Source: Rhizobiales bacterium IMCC20636
Lineage (GTDB): Bacteria > Pseudomonadota > Alphaproteobacteria > Rhizobiales > GCA-2746425
Direction of reading: 5' to 3'
Length of the DNA: 64,000 nt
Assembly: GCA_016865015.1 (NCBI GenBank)
Contig: CP018226.1
Span: forward strand, 1,643,001-1,707,000
Below are positions 19,172-27,912 of this stretch, piece by piece. Every line of letters begins with the position of its first letter. Within the stretch, counting starts at the first letter, position 1. The notes below the pieces were generated by a model, which did not search any database, was not told the origin of the DNA, and worked only from the letters and a program-made list of their open reading frames with translations. Both the position numbers and the translations under genes were made by a program.

Positions 19172-19405
19172 ATGCCAATGAATGCCAATGATATTGAAGT
19201 GATGATCAAGGCCGCGCTTCCGGATGCTGTTGTTACAATCCGAGATCTTGCCGGTGATGGCGATCATTATGCGGCCGAAATCGTGTCAGAAAGCTTCCGC
19301 GGCAAATCGCGTGTTCAGCAACACCAGATGGTTTATCAGGCGCTGCAAGGCAATATGGGCGGTGCTCTGCATGCCCTTGCGCTGCAAACCAGCGCACCCG
19401 AATAA
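19172..19405 (+). CDS. BolA-family protein
   Basis: A 77-residue BolA/IbaG-type protein. The block [25 protein letters not shown] followed by [15 protein letters not shown] carries the conserved histidines used for [2Fe-2S] coordination together with a CGFS glutaredoxin. The gene for such a glutaredoxin lies 20 bases downstream, a pairing known across alphaproteobacteria, so the two products probably form an iron-sulfur or iron-sensing complex. ATG 19172 has AAGGG upstream; ATG 19178 is an alternative. Confidence 0.93.
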   Translation: MPMNANDIEVMIKAALPDAVVTIRDLAGDGDHYAAEIVSESFRGKSRVQQHQMVYQALQGNMGGALHALALQTSAPE

Positions 19406-19425
19406 GAAAGATCAGGAGCAGTTCT

Positions 19426-19761
19426 ATGAGTGATATTAACAGCTGGATTGACAGCGAAGTAAAATCAGGCGACGTGGTGCTGTTCATGAAAGGCACCCCC
19501 AATTTCCCACAATGTGGTTTCTCAGGCCAGCTGGTTCAGATTCTGGATTATCTTGGCGTGGACTACAAGGGCGTCAACGTTCTGGACAATGACGAGTTGC
19601 GCCAGGGCATCAAGGATTATGCCCAGTGGCCCACAATCCCTCAGCTTTACGTCAAGGGTGAGTTTCTGGGTGGCTGCGATATTGTCCGGGAAATGTTCCA
19701 GGCCAACGAACTTCAGGATCACCTGAAAGGTGCCGGAATAACAATCCGCGAAACAGCCTGA
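19426..19761 (+). CDS. grxD: Monothiol glutaredoxin, Grx4/GrxD family
   Basis: A 111-residue CGFS monothiol glutaredoxin. [21 protein letters not shown] contains the active-site CGFS cysteine that holds a glutathione-ligated [2Fe-2S] cluster; [20 protein letters not shown] is the cis-proline and glutathione-binding region. An AGGAGCAG ribosome site precedes the ATG. Coupled with the BolA gene upstream, it acts in iron-sulfur cluster trafficking. A strong terminator follows. Confidence 0.96.
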   Translation: MSDINSWIDSEVKSGDVVLFMKGTPNFPQCGFSGQLVQILDYLGVDYKGVNVLDNDELRQGIKDYAQWPTIPQLYVKGEFLGGCDIVREMFQANELQDHLKGAGITIRETA

Positions 19762-19784
19762 TACGCAACAAAATATTCTGATTC

Positions 19785-19822
19785 AAACCGCAGCAGGGCA
19801 GACGCTCTGCTGCGGTTTTTTT
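19785..19822 (+). terminator. Intrinsic terminator of the bolA-grxD transcript
   Basis: AAACCGCAGCAG pairs with CTGCTGCGGTTT over a ten-base loop and runs into seven T: a 12-pair stem 24 bases after the grxD stop. Confidence 0.9.
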
Positions 19823-19860
19823 GTGTGCATTTGATGATTTTACAGGGCAGTGCACAAACA

Positions 19861-19888
19861 AAAACCCCGCCACAAGGGGCGGGGTTTT
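19861..19888 (-). terminator. Intrinsic terminator of rpsD
   Basis: AAAACCCCGCC and GGCGGGGTTTT form an 11-pair stem with a six-base loop. On the minus strand it lies 22 bases after the rpsD stop and is followed by a T-rich stretch. It is symmetric enough to act on both strands. Confidence 0.9.
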
Positions 19889-19910
19889 AAAAATTCGATG
19901 AAACTGGTTA

Positions 19911-20528
19911 TTAGCGCGAGTAAAACTCGACCACCAGGTTTGGCTCCATGACGACCGGGAAGGGCACGTCAGCCAGAAGTGGGATGCGGTTATATTGCGC
20001 AGCCATCTTGCTGTAATCAACGGTCAGATATTCCGGAACATCACGTTCTGCCAGATCGGTTGCTTCCAGAACCATAACCAATTCGCGGGACTTTTCGCGA
20101 ATTTCAACAACGTCACCAATCTTAACACGATAGCTAGGAATGTTGACGCGCTGTCCATTGACCTTAATATGGCCGTGGTTGATGAACTGACGGGACGCAA
20201 AAACGGTTGGCACGAATTTGGCGCGATAGACGATCGCATCCAGACGACTTTCCAGAAGGCCAATCAGATTTTCCGATGTATCACCGCGCAGACGTGTCGC
20301 TTCTGCATAGATGCGACGGAACTGCTTTTCGGTGATGTTACCGTAGTAACCTTTCAGCTTCTGCTTGGCACGCAACTGCGTACCGAAATCAGAGAGTTTG
20401 CCTTTACGGCGCTGGCCGTGCTGGCCTGGGCCATAGTCGCGACGATTTACCGGGCTCTTTGGACGACCCCAGATGTTTTCGCCCATACGGCGATCAATTT
20501 TATATTTAGACGAATTGCGCTTGCTCAT
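19911..20528 (-). CDS. rpsD: 30S ribosomal protein S4
   Basis: A 205-residue S4, primary binder of 16S rRNA and an early assembly protein. [25 protein letters not shown] is the alphaproteobacterial N-terminus without zinc cysteines; [34 protein letters not shown] is in the S4 RNA-binding domain (quoted here only in part for orientation). An AGGAAAC ribosome site lies upstream of ATG 20528. It is a single-gene unit here, bounded by its own terminator and by the murI terminator. Confidence 0.98.
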   Translation of the reverse strand: MSKRNSSKYKIDRRMGENIWGRPKSPVNRRDYGPGQHGQRRKGKLSDFGTQLRAKQKLKGYYGNITEKQFRRIYAEATRLRGDTSENLIGLLESRLDAIVYRAKFVPTVFASRQFINHGHIKVNGQRVNIPSYRVKIGDVVEIREKSRELVMVLEATDLAERDVPEYLTVDYSKMAAQYNRIPLLADVPFPVVMEPNLVVEFYSR

Positions 20529-20637
20529 CGTGTTTCCTGTTTAAAGTGTTTCAAGGAAACGCGCCTTCCTTTGCAAAGCTATTGACTTTGCCGACAGGGA
20601 GAAAAAGCGAAGCGCTCACTTCTCCCACAGGTGCGTA

Positions 20638-20663
20638 ACAAAAATACGGGGCCAAGGACCCCG
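20638..20663 (-). terminator. Intrinsic terminator of the trmJ-murI transcript
   Basis: On the minus strand GCGGGG and CCCCGT form a stem around a short loop and are followed by ATTTTTGTT. It lies about 25 bases after the murI stop. Confidence 0.75.
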
Positions 20664-20687
20664 CATTTGCAGGCGTTGTTTAGTCAT

Positions 20688-21500
20688 TCAACCCTGGTCT
20701 GTCAAGCTGGAACCTGATTGAGCGGTCAGCTTTTCCCACACCCTTTGCACACGTTGTTCGCTGCCTGGCTGGCTGCTGAGAACTTCAAAGCTTCCAGAGC
20801 CTTCAACCGCGCCTGTTGCCCCAAGAACTTTCCCCACCTGCCGTGCAATGGCGGTGCTCGGGTCAAGCCAGTGGACCGGCCATGGCGCGAGTTGCTGGAA
20901 CAAGCCTTTCAAAAGCGGGAAATGGGTGCAGGCCAGAACAATACTGTCAGTTTGAGTTCCGTTGGATGCCCGTTTGAAACAGGGTTCAAGTTCATCACCG
21001 ATTGCAGCTTTCAGCTTCGGCGAGGCCCCTTCCAGAAACCACTGCTCAACCAGACCAGCCAAATTGGGGCTTCCGACCAAGGCGACATCGATGTCCCTGG
21101 CAAATTCCCTCAGCAAACCATGGGTGTAATCGCGTGTGACCGTTCCCGGGGTGGCCAGAACACTGATCATCTTTGTCTGAGTAATGGCGGCTGCTGGCTT
21201 GATGGCCGGGACGGTTCCGACGAAGGGCAGCTCAAATTTTGCCCTTAAACCGGGGAGTATCAGGGTGGATGCGGTGTTGCAGGCAATTACCACCGCGTCG
21301 GGCTGACAGGCCTCTATCCAGGCTGAAATCTGACCCATCAGATGATCCTGCAGATCATTCTGCGCCCAGTCTCCATATGGAAAAGCCGCGTAATCAGCAC
21401 AATAGATCATCGAAACCGACGGAAATTGTTGACGAATGGCGTGTGCGACGGACAGTCCGCCCAGGCCGGAGTCAACAACGAGAATTCGAGCGCGGCTCAT
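20688..21500 (-). CDS. murI: Glutamate racemase
   Basis: A 270-residue cofactor-independent racemase making D-glutamate for peptidoglycan. The two catalytic cysteines are in VVIACNTASTLILP and VLACTHFPLLKG; the N-terminal LVVDSGLGGLSVAHAIRQ and YCADYAAFPYG are typical. Its ATG overlaps the trmJ stop by four bases, so trmJ-murI form a coupled pair. The terminator downstream isolates it from rpsD. Confidence 0.95.
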   Translation of the reverse strand: MSRARILVVDSGLGGLSVAHAIRQQFPSVSMIYCADYAAFPYGDWAQNDLQDHLMGQISAWIEACQPDAVVIACNTASTLILPGLRAKFELPFVGTVPAIKPAAAITQTKMISVLATPGTVTRDYTHGLLREFARDIDVALVGSPNLAGLVEQWFLEGASPKLKAAIGDELEPCFKRASNGTQTDSIVLACTHFPLLKGLFQQLAPWPVHWLDPSTAIARQVGKVLGATGAVEGSGSFEVLSSQPGSEQRVQRVWEKLTAQSGSSLTDQG

Positions 21501-22324
21501 TTCGAATCTGTTGCCTTTGATTCCGCCAGTTGCGCGTCCGCTGCTTGACGGCGCGGAGTGTTGCGGGTTCTTCGGCCTTCCAGCGCACCGACGATGCCAC
21601 GCAAGATGGTGACATCACGCTCAGTGTAACCGGCCTTTTGAAACAGGGCGCGCAAAGTGCTCACCATGTGGCTCTTCTTTTCTGGCGGGCGAAAGAAATT
21701 GGCCGATTCCAGAGCACCTTCCAGATGCTGAAAGAATCCGATCAGATCTTCCTTCGGGGCAGGTGGTGCGCTCAATGCTTCAAACTGGAGAGGCTCAACG
21801 TCACCACTGTCTGTTCGCATCCATTCATATGACATCAGCAACACGGCCTGAGCTATATTCAGCGAGGCGAAGGCGGGATTGACCGGAAAGGTGACGATCT
21901 GGTCGGCCAGTGCGATCTCTTCATTGGTCAGGCCTGTGCGCTCGCGCCCGAACAGAATGCCGCAATTCTGTCCGCTGGAAATGTGTTGTCGTGCGTTTTT
22001 CATCGCAGCTTCCGGGCCGCTGACAGATACGAACATATCTCTGGGGCGCGCCGTTGTCGCATAGATCAGACTGAGCCCTGACAGGGCTTCTTCGACCGTT
22101 TCGAAAATCTGTGCGTTATCGATGACATGATCCGCTTTCGCAGAAGCGTTTTTCGCCCGTTCACTGGGCCAACCATCGCGTGGATTGACAATACGCAGTT
22201 CGGACAGTCCAAAATTTGCCATCGCACGGGCCGCTGTGCCGATGTTTTCGCCCAATTGCGGCTCCACGAGAATAATTGTCGGTCCCCCGGTGATCATTTT
22301 TGCTTTTGAATTTGTTCCGGCCAT
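21497..22324 (-). CDS. TrmJ-type tRNA/rRNA ribose methyltransferase (SPOUT, TrmH superfamily)
   Basis: A 275-residue SPOUT methyltransferase. IILVEPQLGENIGTAARAMANFG, CGILFGRERTGLTNEE and NPAFASLNIAQAVLLMSYE are the three knot motifs that bind SAM. The extended C-terminal part (KSHMVSTLRALFQKAGYTERDVTILRG) points to TrmJ, which methylates the 2'-OH of tRNA position 32. I place the start at 22324 (MAGTNSK, GGGA upstream) because that matches the family; the frame is open 22 codons further. It overlaps murI by four bases. The 271 bases between it and icd hold the two divergent promoters but no gene. Confidence 0.88.
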   Translation of the reverse strand: MAGTNSKAKMITGGPTIILVEPQLGENIGTAARAMANFGLSELRIVNPRDGWPSERAKNASAKADHVIDNAQIFETVEEALSGLSLIYATTARPRDMFVSVSGPEAAMKNARQHISSGQNCGILFGRERTGLTNEEIALADQIVTFPVNPAFASLNIAQAVLLMSYEWMRTDSGDVEPLQFEALSAPPAPKEDLIGFFQHLEGALESANFFRPPEKKSHMVSTLRALFQKAGYTERDVTILRGIVGALEGRRTRNTPRRQAADAQLAESKATDSK

Positions 22325-22595
22325 TCGAATTCCCGTCATATGGGCAAGTGGAAGTCTGGATTTGCTAAAGCGATGGTGCTTCCTTGGCAAGGGGCGGGTC
22401 TGAATTCAATCTGTCAAATGCGTCTCAATAAATCACACCTGCTCTGGAGACGAATTCACAAATCAACTTTCGGAGGTCTTTCGGCCTTGGGAAGAGGGTG
22501 CTATAGGAACGCCGTATTCACACATTTTATGTTGCCGGACCGTATTCTAGAACATGGTCATGGCGTTGGGCCCGTAAGCTTAAGGAAAATCAAAT

Positions 22596-23807
22596 ATGGC
22601 TAAAATCAAGGTTGCCAATCCGGTTGTTGAACTGGATGGGGACGAGATGACACGTATCATCTGGCAGTTCATCAAAGACAAGCTGATCCATCCCTATCTC
22701 GATATTGATCTGAAATATTATGATCTGGGCATGGAATATCGTGATGAGACCGATGATCAGGTCACGATTGATGCTGCCAATGCGATCAAGAAATATGGTG
22801 TTGGCGTCAAATGTGCCACCATTACACCTGATGAAGATCGTGTTGAGGAATTTGGCCTCAAGAAAATGTGGCGCTCTCCAAACGGCACAATCCGCAACAT
22901 TCTGGGTGGTGTGGTATTCCGTGAGCCGATCATCTGCGAAAACGTACCGCGTTTGGTGCCAGGTTGGACCCAGCCTATCGTCATCGGCCGTCATGCGTTC
23001 GGCGATCAATATCGCGCAACGGATTTCCGGGTGCCTGGCAAAGGCAAACTGACCATGAAGTTTGAAGGCGACGACGGAGAAGTCATCGAACATGAAGTGT
23101 TCAATTTCCCGTCCGCTGGTATCGCCATGGGCATGTATAATCTGGATGATTCCATCCGTGATTTTGCACGCGCATCGCTGAACTTTGGCCTGAAACGTGG
23201 CTGGCCGGTTTATCTGTCCACCAAGAACACGATCCTGAAAGTCTATGATGGCCGCTTCAAGGATTTGTTTGAAGAAGTGTTTCAGGCAGAGTTTGCGGAA
23301 GCCTTTGCTGCCAAGAAAATCACTTATGAACACCGCCTGATCGATGACATGGTGGCGTCTGCTCTGAAATGGTCCGGCGGTTTCGTCTGGGCCTGCAAGA
23401 ACTATGATGGCGATGTCCAGTCCGATACAGTTGCTCAGGGCTATGGCTCTCTTGGCCTGATGACCTCCGTGCTGATGTCACCAGATGGACAGACCGTTGA
23501 AGCAGAAGCTGCACACGGCACAGTGACACGGCATTACCGTCTGCATCAGGAAGGCAAGGAAACATCCACTAACTCAATCGCCTCCATCTTTGCGTGGACG
23601 CGTGGTCTGGCACATCGTGCCAAGCTGGATGACAACAAGGCACTGAACGATTTCGCACTGACACTGGAAAAAGTCTGTGTTGATACGGTTGAAAGTGGTT
23701 TCATGACCAAGGATCTGGCGCTGTTGGTCGGACCAGAACAGAAATGGCTGTCCACAACAGGTTTCCTCGACAAGATCGACGAGAACCTGCAGAAAGCAAT
23801 GGCCTAA
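22596..23807 (+). CDS. icd: NADP-dependent isocitrate dehydrogenase, eukaryote-like type
   Basis: A 403-residue TCA-cycle enzyme of the short homodimeric, eukaryote-like class common in Hyphomicrobiales. Seen are [14 protein letters not shown], the isocitrate-binding [21 protein letters not shown] in part, [17 protein letters not shown], the [20 protein letters not shown] aspartates and [14 protein letters not shown], which contacts NADP. An AAGGAAAATCA site precedes ATG 22596. A hairpin terminator follows directly. Confidence 0.97.
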   Translation: MAKIKVANPVVELDGDEMTRIIWQFIKDKLIHPYLDIDLKYYDLGMEYRDETDDQVTIDAANAIKKYGVGVKCATITPDEDRVEEFGLKKMWRSPNGTIRNILGGVVFREPIICENVPRLVPGWTQPIVIGRHAFGDQYRATDFRVPGKGKLTMKFEGDDGEVIEHEVFNFPSAGIAMGMYNLDDSIRDFARASLNFGLKRGWPVYLSTKNTILKVYDGRFKDLFEEVFQAEFAEAFAAKKITYEHRLIDDMVASALKWSGGFVWACKNYDGDVQSDTVAQGYGSLGLMTSVLMSPDGQTVEAEAAHGTVTRHYRLHQEGKETSTNSIASIFAWTRGLAHRAKLDDNKALNDFALTLEKVCVDTVESGFMTKDLALLVGPEQKWLSTTGFLDKIDENLQKAMA

Positions 23808-23817
23808 CAACACTATC

Positions 23818-23854
23818 AACGGGCTTGGCTTTCTTAGAAGGCTGAGCCCGTTTT
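23818..23854 (+). terminator. Terminator-like hairpin after icd
   Basis: AACGGGCT and AGCCCGTT pair over an imperfectly paired 19-base interior and are followed by TTTTG. The remaining sequence to 24110 is AT-rich and shows no gene. Confidence 0.7.
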
Positions 23855-24110
23855 GTATCACTGGCCCGGGTCGGCTTTGCCCTCAAGCTGAAGTTCAACC
23901 AGCTGACAATTGGCCACTGAATGGGAACAAAAAGAAGCCGGGCATCTGGAAACACAGATTTGCAATTGTGAGCGATTACCCTTGTAAATCGGTTGGAACC
24001 TCACCTTATTCAATTTTAAACAGTCATTAGATGGATCACCGATCTCATAGAAATGTGGTCATTCCTACCTTTTTGCCCTACATCCAAAGCATCACATTTC
24101 AGAGGCCATT

Positions 24111-24632
24111 TTGACCGCAATCACTCCAATCCAATCGACATTGTCTGAATCTGTATCAAAAGATCAGTTTCGCGATGCCATGAGTCGTGTCGGTTCGGCT
24201 GTTCATATCGTGACCACGGCAGGCGTTGCGGGCACCGCTGGCCTGACAGTGACAGCTTTCAGCGCAGTGTCAGATGCACCGCCAATTGTGCTGGTGTGTA
24301 TCAACCGGTCTTCGCGCAGCAATGAGACCTTGAAACGCAATGGAACTTTTTGCGTCAATATTCTCTCTGCAGATCATCAGGAGATGGCCGATCTGTTTGC
24401 AGGGCGGTTGAGCAAAGACCCCGATCAAGACAGATTCAGCGGTCTGAAGACCGACAAGACCCCATCAGGCGCCCCCGTTCTGCCTGGGTGTCTGGCAACT
24501 CTTGATTGTCGATTGCAAAGTGTCTCCGAAGTGGGAACGCATTCTGTTTTGTTTGGCGCTGTCCAGTCCATTGTGACGGGCCCGCATGGTCCGGGTCTGA
24601 TCTATCGGGATCGTGATTACCACGCGCTTTGA
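24111..24632 (+). CDS. Flavin reductase domain protein, RutF/HpaC type
   Basis: A 173-residue FMN-binding split-barrel protein. FRDAMSRVGSAVHIVTTAG, LTVTAFSAVSDAPPIVLVCINRSS, FCVNILSADHQ and the final LIYRDRDYHAL match RutF/HpaC NAD(P)H:flavin reductases, which supply reduced flavin to a partner monooxygenase. The terminal YHAL is conserved in RutF. No monooxygenase or rut gene lies next to it, so its partner is unknown. TTG 24111 with AGAGG upstream keeps the conserved N-terminal helix; the first ATG (24180) would remove it. Confidence 0.85.
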   Translation: MTAITPIQSTLSESVSKDQFRDAMSRVGSAVHIVTTAGVAGTAGLTVTAFSAVSDAPPIVLVCINRSSRSNETLKRNGTFCVNILSADHQEMADLFAGRLSKDPDQDRFSGLKTDKTPSGAPVLPGCLATLDCRLQSVSEVGTHSVLFGAVQSIVTGPHGPGLIYRDRDYHAL

Positions 24633-24765
24633 TGCGCCGATGTGGCGGCATTCGCAAGACTGAACGCTGCAGATGAAGATTGTCCGACATTTGCAGCGCG
24701 CATGATCTTGCTGCATAATTTGTGCTCAGGCACATTCCGCCACTCCTCAAAGGATCTGCTCCCCC

Positions 24766-25695
24766 ATGACAGAAGCCATGCCGTCTTCGATTGATGAAAC
24801 CCATGCGGTTTTGGGTCGTGCCGGCTATGTCGCTGACAGGTCTCTGGCGACGGTTTTGTATCTGTCGCTCAAAATGCAGCGCCCCTTGTTTCTTGAGGGC
24901 GAGGCGGGGGTTGGCAAAACCGAGATTGCCAAGGTTCTGTCTTCGCAACTGGGCCGACCGCTGATACGGCTGCAGTGTTATGAGGGGCTGGATATTGCTT
25001 CGGCAGTCTATGAATGGAATTACGCCGCGCAGATGCTCGAAATCCGGATGTCCGAGGCCGCTGGCGGCATGGACAAGTCAGCGATTGCAAAAAGCGTTTT
25101 TGACGACAGGTTCCTGATCAAGCGTCCGCTCTTGCAAGCCCTGGAATCGCCAAAGAATGTTGCACCGGTGTTGCTGATAGATGAACTGGACCGTGCTGAT
25201 GAGGCCTTTGAAGCCTATTTGCTGGAGATCCTGTCAGATTATCAGATTACAATTCCCGAATTGGGAACGATCAAGGCGGAGCATCCGCCCATCGTGATCA
25301 TCACCACCAACCGGACGCGGGAAATTCATGATGCGCTGAAGCGGCGCTGCCTTTACCACTGGGTTGGCTATCCCGATGCAGCCAGAGAACTTCAGATTTT
25401 GGCCAACAGGGTCCCGGGTGCCAATGACAGGCTCTCAAGAGAGATTGTCGCCTTTGTCCAACGATTGCGCAGTGACGCGGATCTGTTCAAGAATCCCGGC
25501 GTGGCGGAAACCATCGACTGGGCGACAGCTTTGACCGAGTTGGACCGGGATGCGCTCGATCTGGAAACCGTGTCCGATACGCTGGGCGTCCTTCTCAAAT
25601 ATCAGGACGATATCGAAGCGGTTGATGGAGAGCGGGCTCTGCATATTCTTGAGGACATCAAGGGCGGTACCAAAGAGGCCAATCATGTCGGCTGA
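24766..25695 (+). CDS. MoxR-family AAA+ ATPase (CoxD-like)
   Basis: A 309-residue AAA+ ATPase. The Walker A loop is at residues 45-52 (GEAGVGKT), Walker B is VLLIDELDRADEAFEAYLLE, and sensor/arginine-finger motifs IITTNRTREIHDALKRRCLYHWVGYP follow. MoxR ATPases act as chaperones with VWA proteins, and this one overlaps a VWA gene by 11 bases. The set with two XdhC-type genes resembles coxD-coxE-coxF/I, which mature the Mo-Cu site of CO dehydrogenase in Oligotropha. The actual client here is unknown because no hydroxylase genes are linked. Confidence 0.9.
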   Translation: MTEAMPSSIDETHAVLGRAGYVADRSLATVLYLSLKMQRPLFLEGEAGVGKTEIAKVLSSQLGRPLIRLQCYEGLDIASAVYEWNYAAQMLEIRMSEAAGGMDKSAIAKSVFDDRFLIKRPLLQALESPKNVAPVLLIDELDRADEAFEAYLLEILSDYQITIPELGTIKAEHPPIVIITTNRTREIHDALKRRCLYHWVGYPDAARELQILANRVPGANDRLSREIVAFVQRLRSDADLFKNPGVAETIDWATALTELDRDALDLETVSDTLGVLLKYQDDIEAVDGERALHILEDIKGGTKEANHVG

Positions 25696-26896
25696 CAGGG
25701 CAAGAGTATCGGGACATCTTGCCGACAATATCGCTTATTTTGCCCGGGTCTTGCGGCGGGCGGGACTATCTGTCGGACCGTCCCGGATCGTGGATGCTGT
25801 GCGTGCGGTGGAATTGTCCGGCATCGAGCGGCGGGATGATCTGTTTTGGGTTTTGCATAGCGTCTTTGTCAGCCGACACGACCATCATGCTGTTTTCGAA
25901 GCGGCTTTTGACATGTTTTGGCGCAGCGGACACAGCATGCGCAACGGATCGGCATTCACAGACACGCAGAAAACGCCGGAAAAACCGGCAGCAGCGGCGG
26001 CACGGGTTGCGCAAGCCATGCTGCAGCATGATACCCCGATCCCCGCAGATATGCAGGTTGATGTCGAGGTGGATGCCACAGCAACAATGTCCGATGACGA
26101 AGTTCTGGCCGCCAAGGATTTCGCACAAATGAGTGCTGATGAATTGAGTGAGGCCAAACGCGCGGTTGCGTCGATGGTTTTACCAGTCGCAAAGGTGAAA
26201 ACCCGCCGCTTCCAGACTAGCCATTCCGGGTCAAGGCTGGATATGCGTCGCATGATGCGTGGCAGTTTGGCAACTGGCGGTGAGTGGGTGTCACCGGTGT
26301 TCCAGAAGCGGCGTGAAATCGCACCACCAATCGTCGCGCTTTGTGATATCTCTGGGTCCATGGGTCAGTATTCGCGCCTGTTTTTGCATTTTCTTCACGC
26401 GCTCGGCAACAGCCATCGCCGGGTTCACAGTTTTGTCTTTGGCACGCGTCTGACCAATATCTCTCGCGCATTGATGCACAAGGACCCGGATGAAGCCCTG
26501 GATGCCAGCGGCGCGCTTGTCGCCGATTGGTCGGGTGGGACGCGCATTGCAACTGCGCTCCATGATTTCAACAAGCACTGGTCCCGCCGCGTGCTGGGAC
26601 AGGGGGCGATTGTGCTTTTGATCACCGACGGGTTGGAGCGTGACACCGATGCGGACCTGGGGTTTGAAATGCAGCGGCTTCAAAAGTCCTGTCGCCAGTT
26701 GATCTGGCTCAACCCGCTGCTGCGCTTTGATGGTTTTGAAGCGCGCGCCAGTGGTGTGCGCGCCATGTTGCCTTTTGTGGATCAATTCCGTCCGATCCAT
26801 TCACTGAACACGGTCTCGGACCTTTGCCAATCTTTGTCGAGGCTGCCATCGAGCGCTCAGGACAAACCGAAACTCCGGCTCAATAAAGCTGCATAG
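25685..26896 (+). CDS. VWA-domain protein, CoxE-like
   Basis: A 403-residue protein with an N-terminal helical CoxE region (LADNIAYFARVLRRAGLSVGP) and a C-terminal von Willebrand A domain. The MIDAS metal site is D221-I-S223-G-S225 (CDISGSMGQYS), with the distal ITDGLERD aspartate; the DWSGGTRIATAL threonine completes it. It pairs with the overlapping MoxR ATPase as a chaperone unit. Central residues carry a charged linker (about 85-165). ATG 25685 is chosen over the longer open frame, which runs back into the moxR gene. Confidence 0.9.
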   Translation: MSADRARVSGHLADNIAYFARVLRRAGLSVGPSRIVDAVRAVELSGIERRDDLFWVLHSVFVSRHDHHAVFEAAFDMFWRSGHSMRNGSAFTDTQKTPEKPAAAAARVAQAMLQHDTPIPADMQVDVEVDATATMSDDEVLAAKDFAQMSADELSEAKRAVASMVLPVAKVKTRRFQTSHSGSRLDMRRMMRGSLATGGEWVSPVFQKRREIAPPIVALCDISGSMGQYSRLFLHFLHALGNSHRRVHSFVFGTRLTNISRALMHKDPDEALDASGALVADWSGGTRIATALHDFNKHWSRRVLGQGAIVLLITDGLERDTDADLGFEMQRLQKSCRQLIWLNPLLRFDGFEARASGVRAMLPFVDQFRPIHSLNTVSDLCQSLSRLPSSAQDKPKLRLNKAA

Positions 26897-26905
26897 GAGA
26901 CGCTG

Positions 26906-27220
26906 ATGGACGCAGATATTCTGAAAACCGCGGAAAACTGGGTGGCAGAAGGCCGTCGCATTGCCTTGGCAACAGTCGTCGACACCTGGGGGTCTGCACC
27001 CCGTCCCACAGGCAGCCATCTTGTGATTGATGCGGACGGAAATTTTGAAGGCTCGGTGTCGGGCGGATGTGTGGAAGGCGAAGTCATTTCAGAGGCCATC
27101 GACGTGATTGAGAGCGGTGTGCCCAAAATGCTGGAATTTGGCGTTGCTGACGAGACAGCCTGGCGCGTTGGTCTGTCGTGTGGCGGTAAAATCCGCGTCT
27201 TCGTTGATCAGGTGAATTAG
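26906..27220 (+). CDS. XdhC/CoxI family protein, N-terminal module only
   Basis: A 104-residue protein corresponding to the XdhC_CoxI N-terminal domain: ALATVVDTWGSAPRPTGSHLVID, GSVSGGCVEGEVI and the terminal GLSCGGKIRVFVD. The cysteines in SGGCVEG and SCGGK are conserved in XdhC proteins, which bind molybdenum cofactor and insert it after sulfuration. The second (Rossmann) half is encoded separately two bases downstream, so the protein is split into two genes, a frequent layout in alphaproteobacterial cox-type clusters. Confidence 0.9.
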   Translation: MDADILKTAENWVAEGRRIALATVVDTWGSAPRPTGSHLVIDADGNFEGSVSGGCVEGEVISEAIDVIESGVPKMLEFGVADETAWRVGLSCGGKIRVFVDQVN

Positions 27221-27222
27221 AT

Positions 27223-27912
27223 ATGGAAAAGGCGCTGCTTGCAAAAATCAATACGGCTCGTGCCAACAGGCGCGCTGTCATTCTGGTGCGCGATCTGAAG
27301 AGTGGCGCGGGCCGTCTGATTTTTCCCGATACATTGGCTGATGATGATCCACTGGCACAAGCTGCGAAGACGCGGTTTCGCTCTGGCAAATCCGGACGAG
27401 AGATGATTGGCGAACAGGAGTTTTTCCTGAATGTGGATCTGCCTGCACCGCGTATTGTGGTGATCGGGGCCGTTCACATCTCGCAGGCGCTTGTGCCCAT
27501 GGTACGGGAATGTGGCTTTGATCTCAGCATTATTGATCCGCGCACTGCCTTTGCCACAAAAGAGCGGTTTCCCTCGGTCAATCTGCAGGCGGAATGGCCG
27601 CAGGATGTTCTGACCAGCGATATGATTGACAGCTATACCGCGCTGGTAGCGGTGACCCATGATCCCAAGATTGACGATTTTGCACTGGAAACAGCCCTGC
27701 AAAGTGGCTGCTTTTACATTGGTGCGCTCGGCAGTCGCAAAACCCATAGAGCGCGGGTGGACAGGCTGACATCAAAGGGTTTTTCGGAAGACCTCATCGC
27801 GCGGATCGATGCACCGATCGGTCTGGATATCGGCGCGGCATCGCCAGCTGAAATTGCTGTTGCCATTTTGGGCCAGATCATCTGTGCCTTGCGGAAGGGC
27901 GATGACGCTTGA
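27223..27912 (+). CDS. XdhC-type Rossmann-domain protein (CoxF/CoxI-like)
   Basis: A 229-residue partner of the preceding XdhC module. After a short N-terminal region the Rossmann fold begins at RIVVIGAVHISQALVPM; the DLSIIDPRTAFATKERFP, LVAVTHDPKIDDFALETAL and YIGALGSRKTHRARVDRL blocks and the final DIGAASPAEIAVAILGQII are characteristic of XdhC C-terminal domains. It probably works with the 104-residue gene product in loading or sulfurating the molybdenum cofactor. Its stop overlaps the next gene's TTG start by three bases. Confidence 0.9.
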   Translation: MEKALLAKINTARANRRAVILVRDLKSGAGRLIFPDTLADDDPLAQAAKTRFRSGKSGREMIGEQEFFLNVDLPAPRIVVIGAVHISQALVPMVRECGFDLSIIDPRTAFATKERFPSVNLQAEWPQDVLTSDMIDSYTALVAVTHDPKIDDFALETALQSGCFYIGALGSRKTHRARVDRLTSKGFSEDLIARIDAPIGLDIGAASPAEIAVAILGQIICALRKGDDA

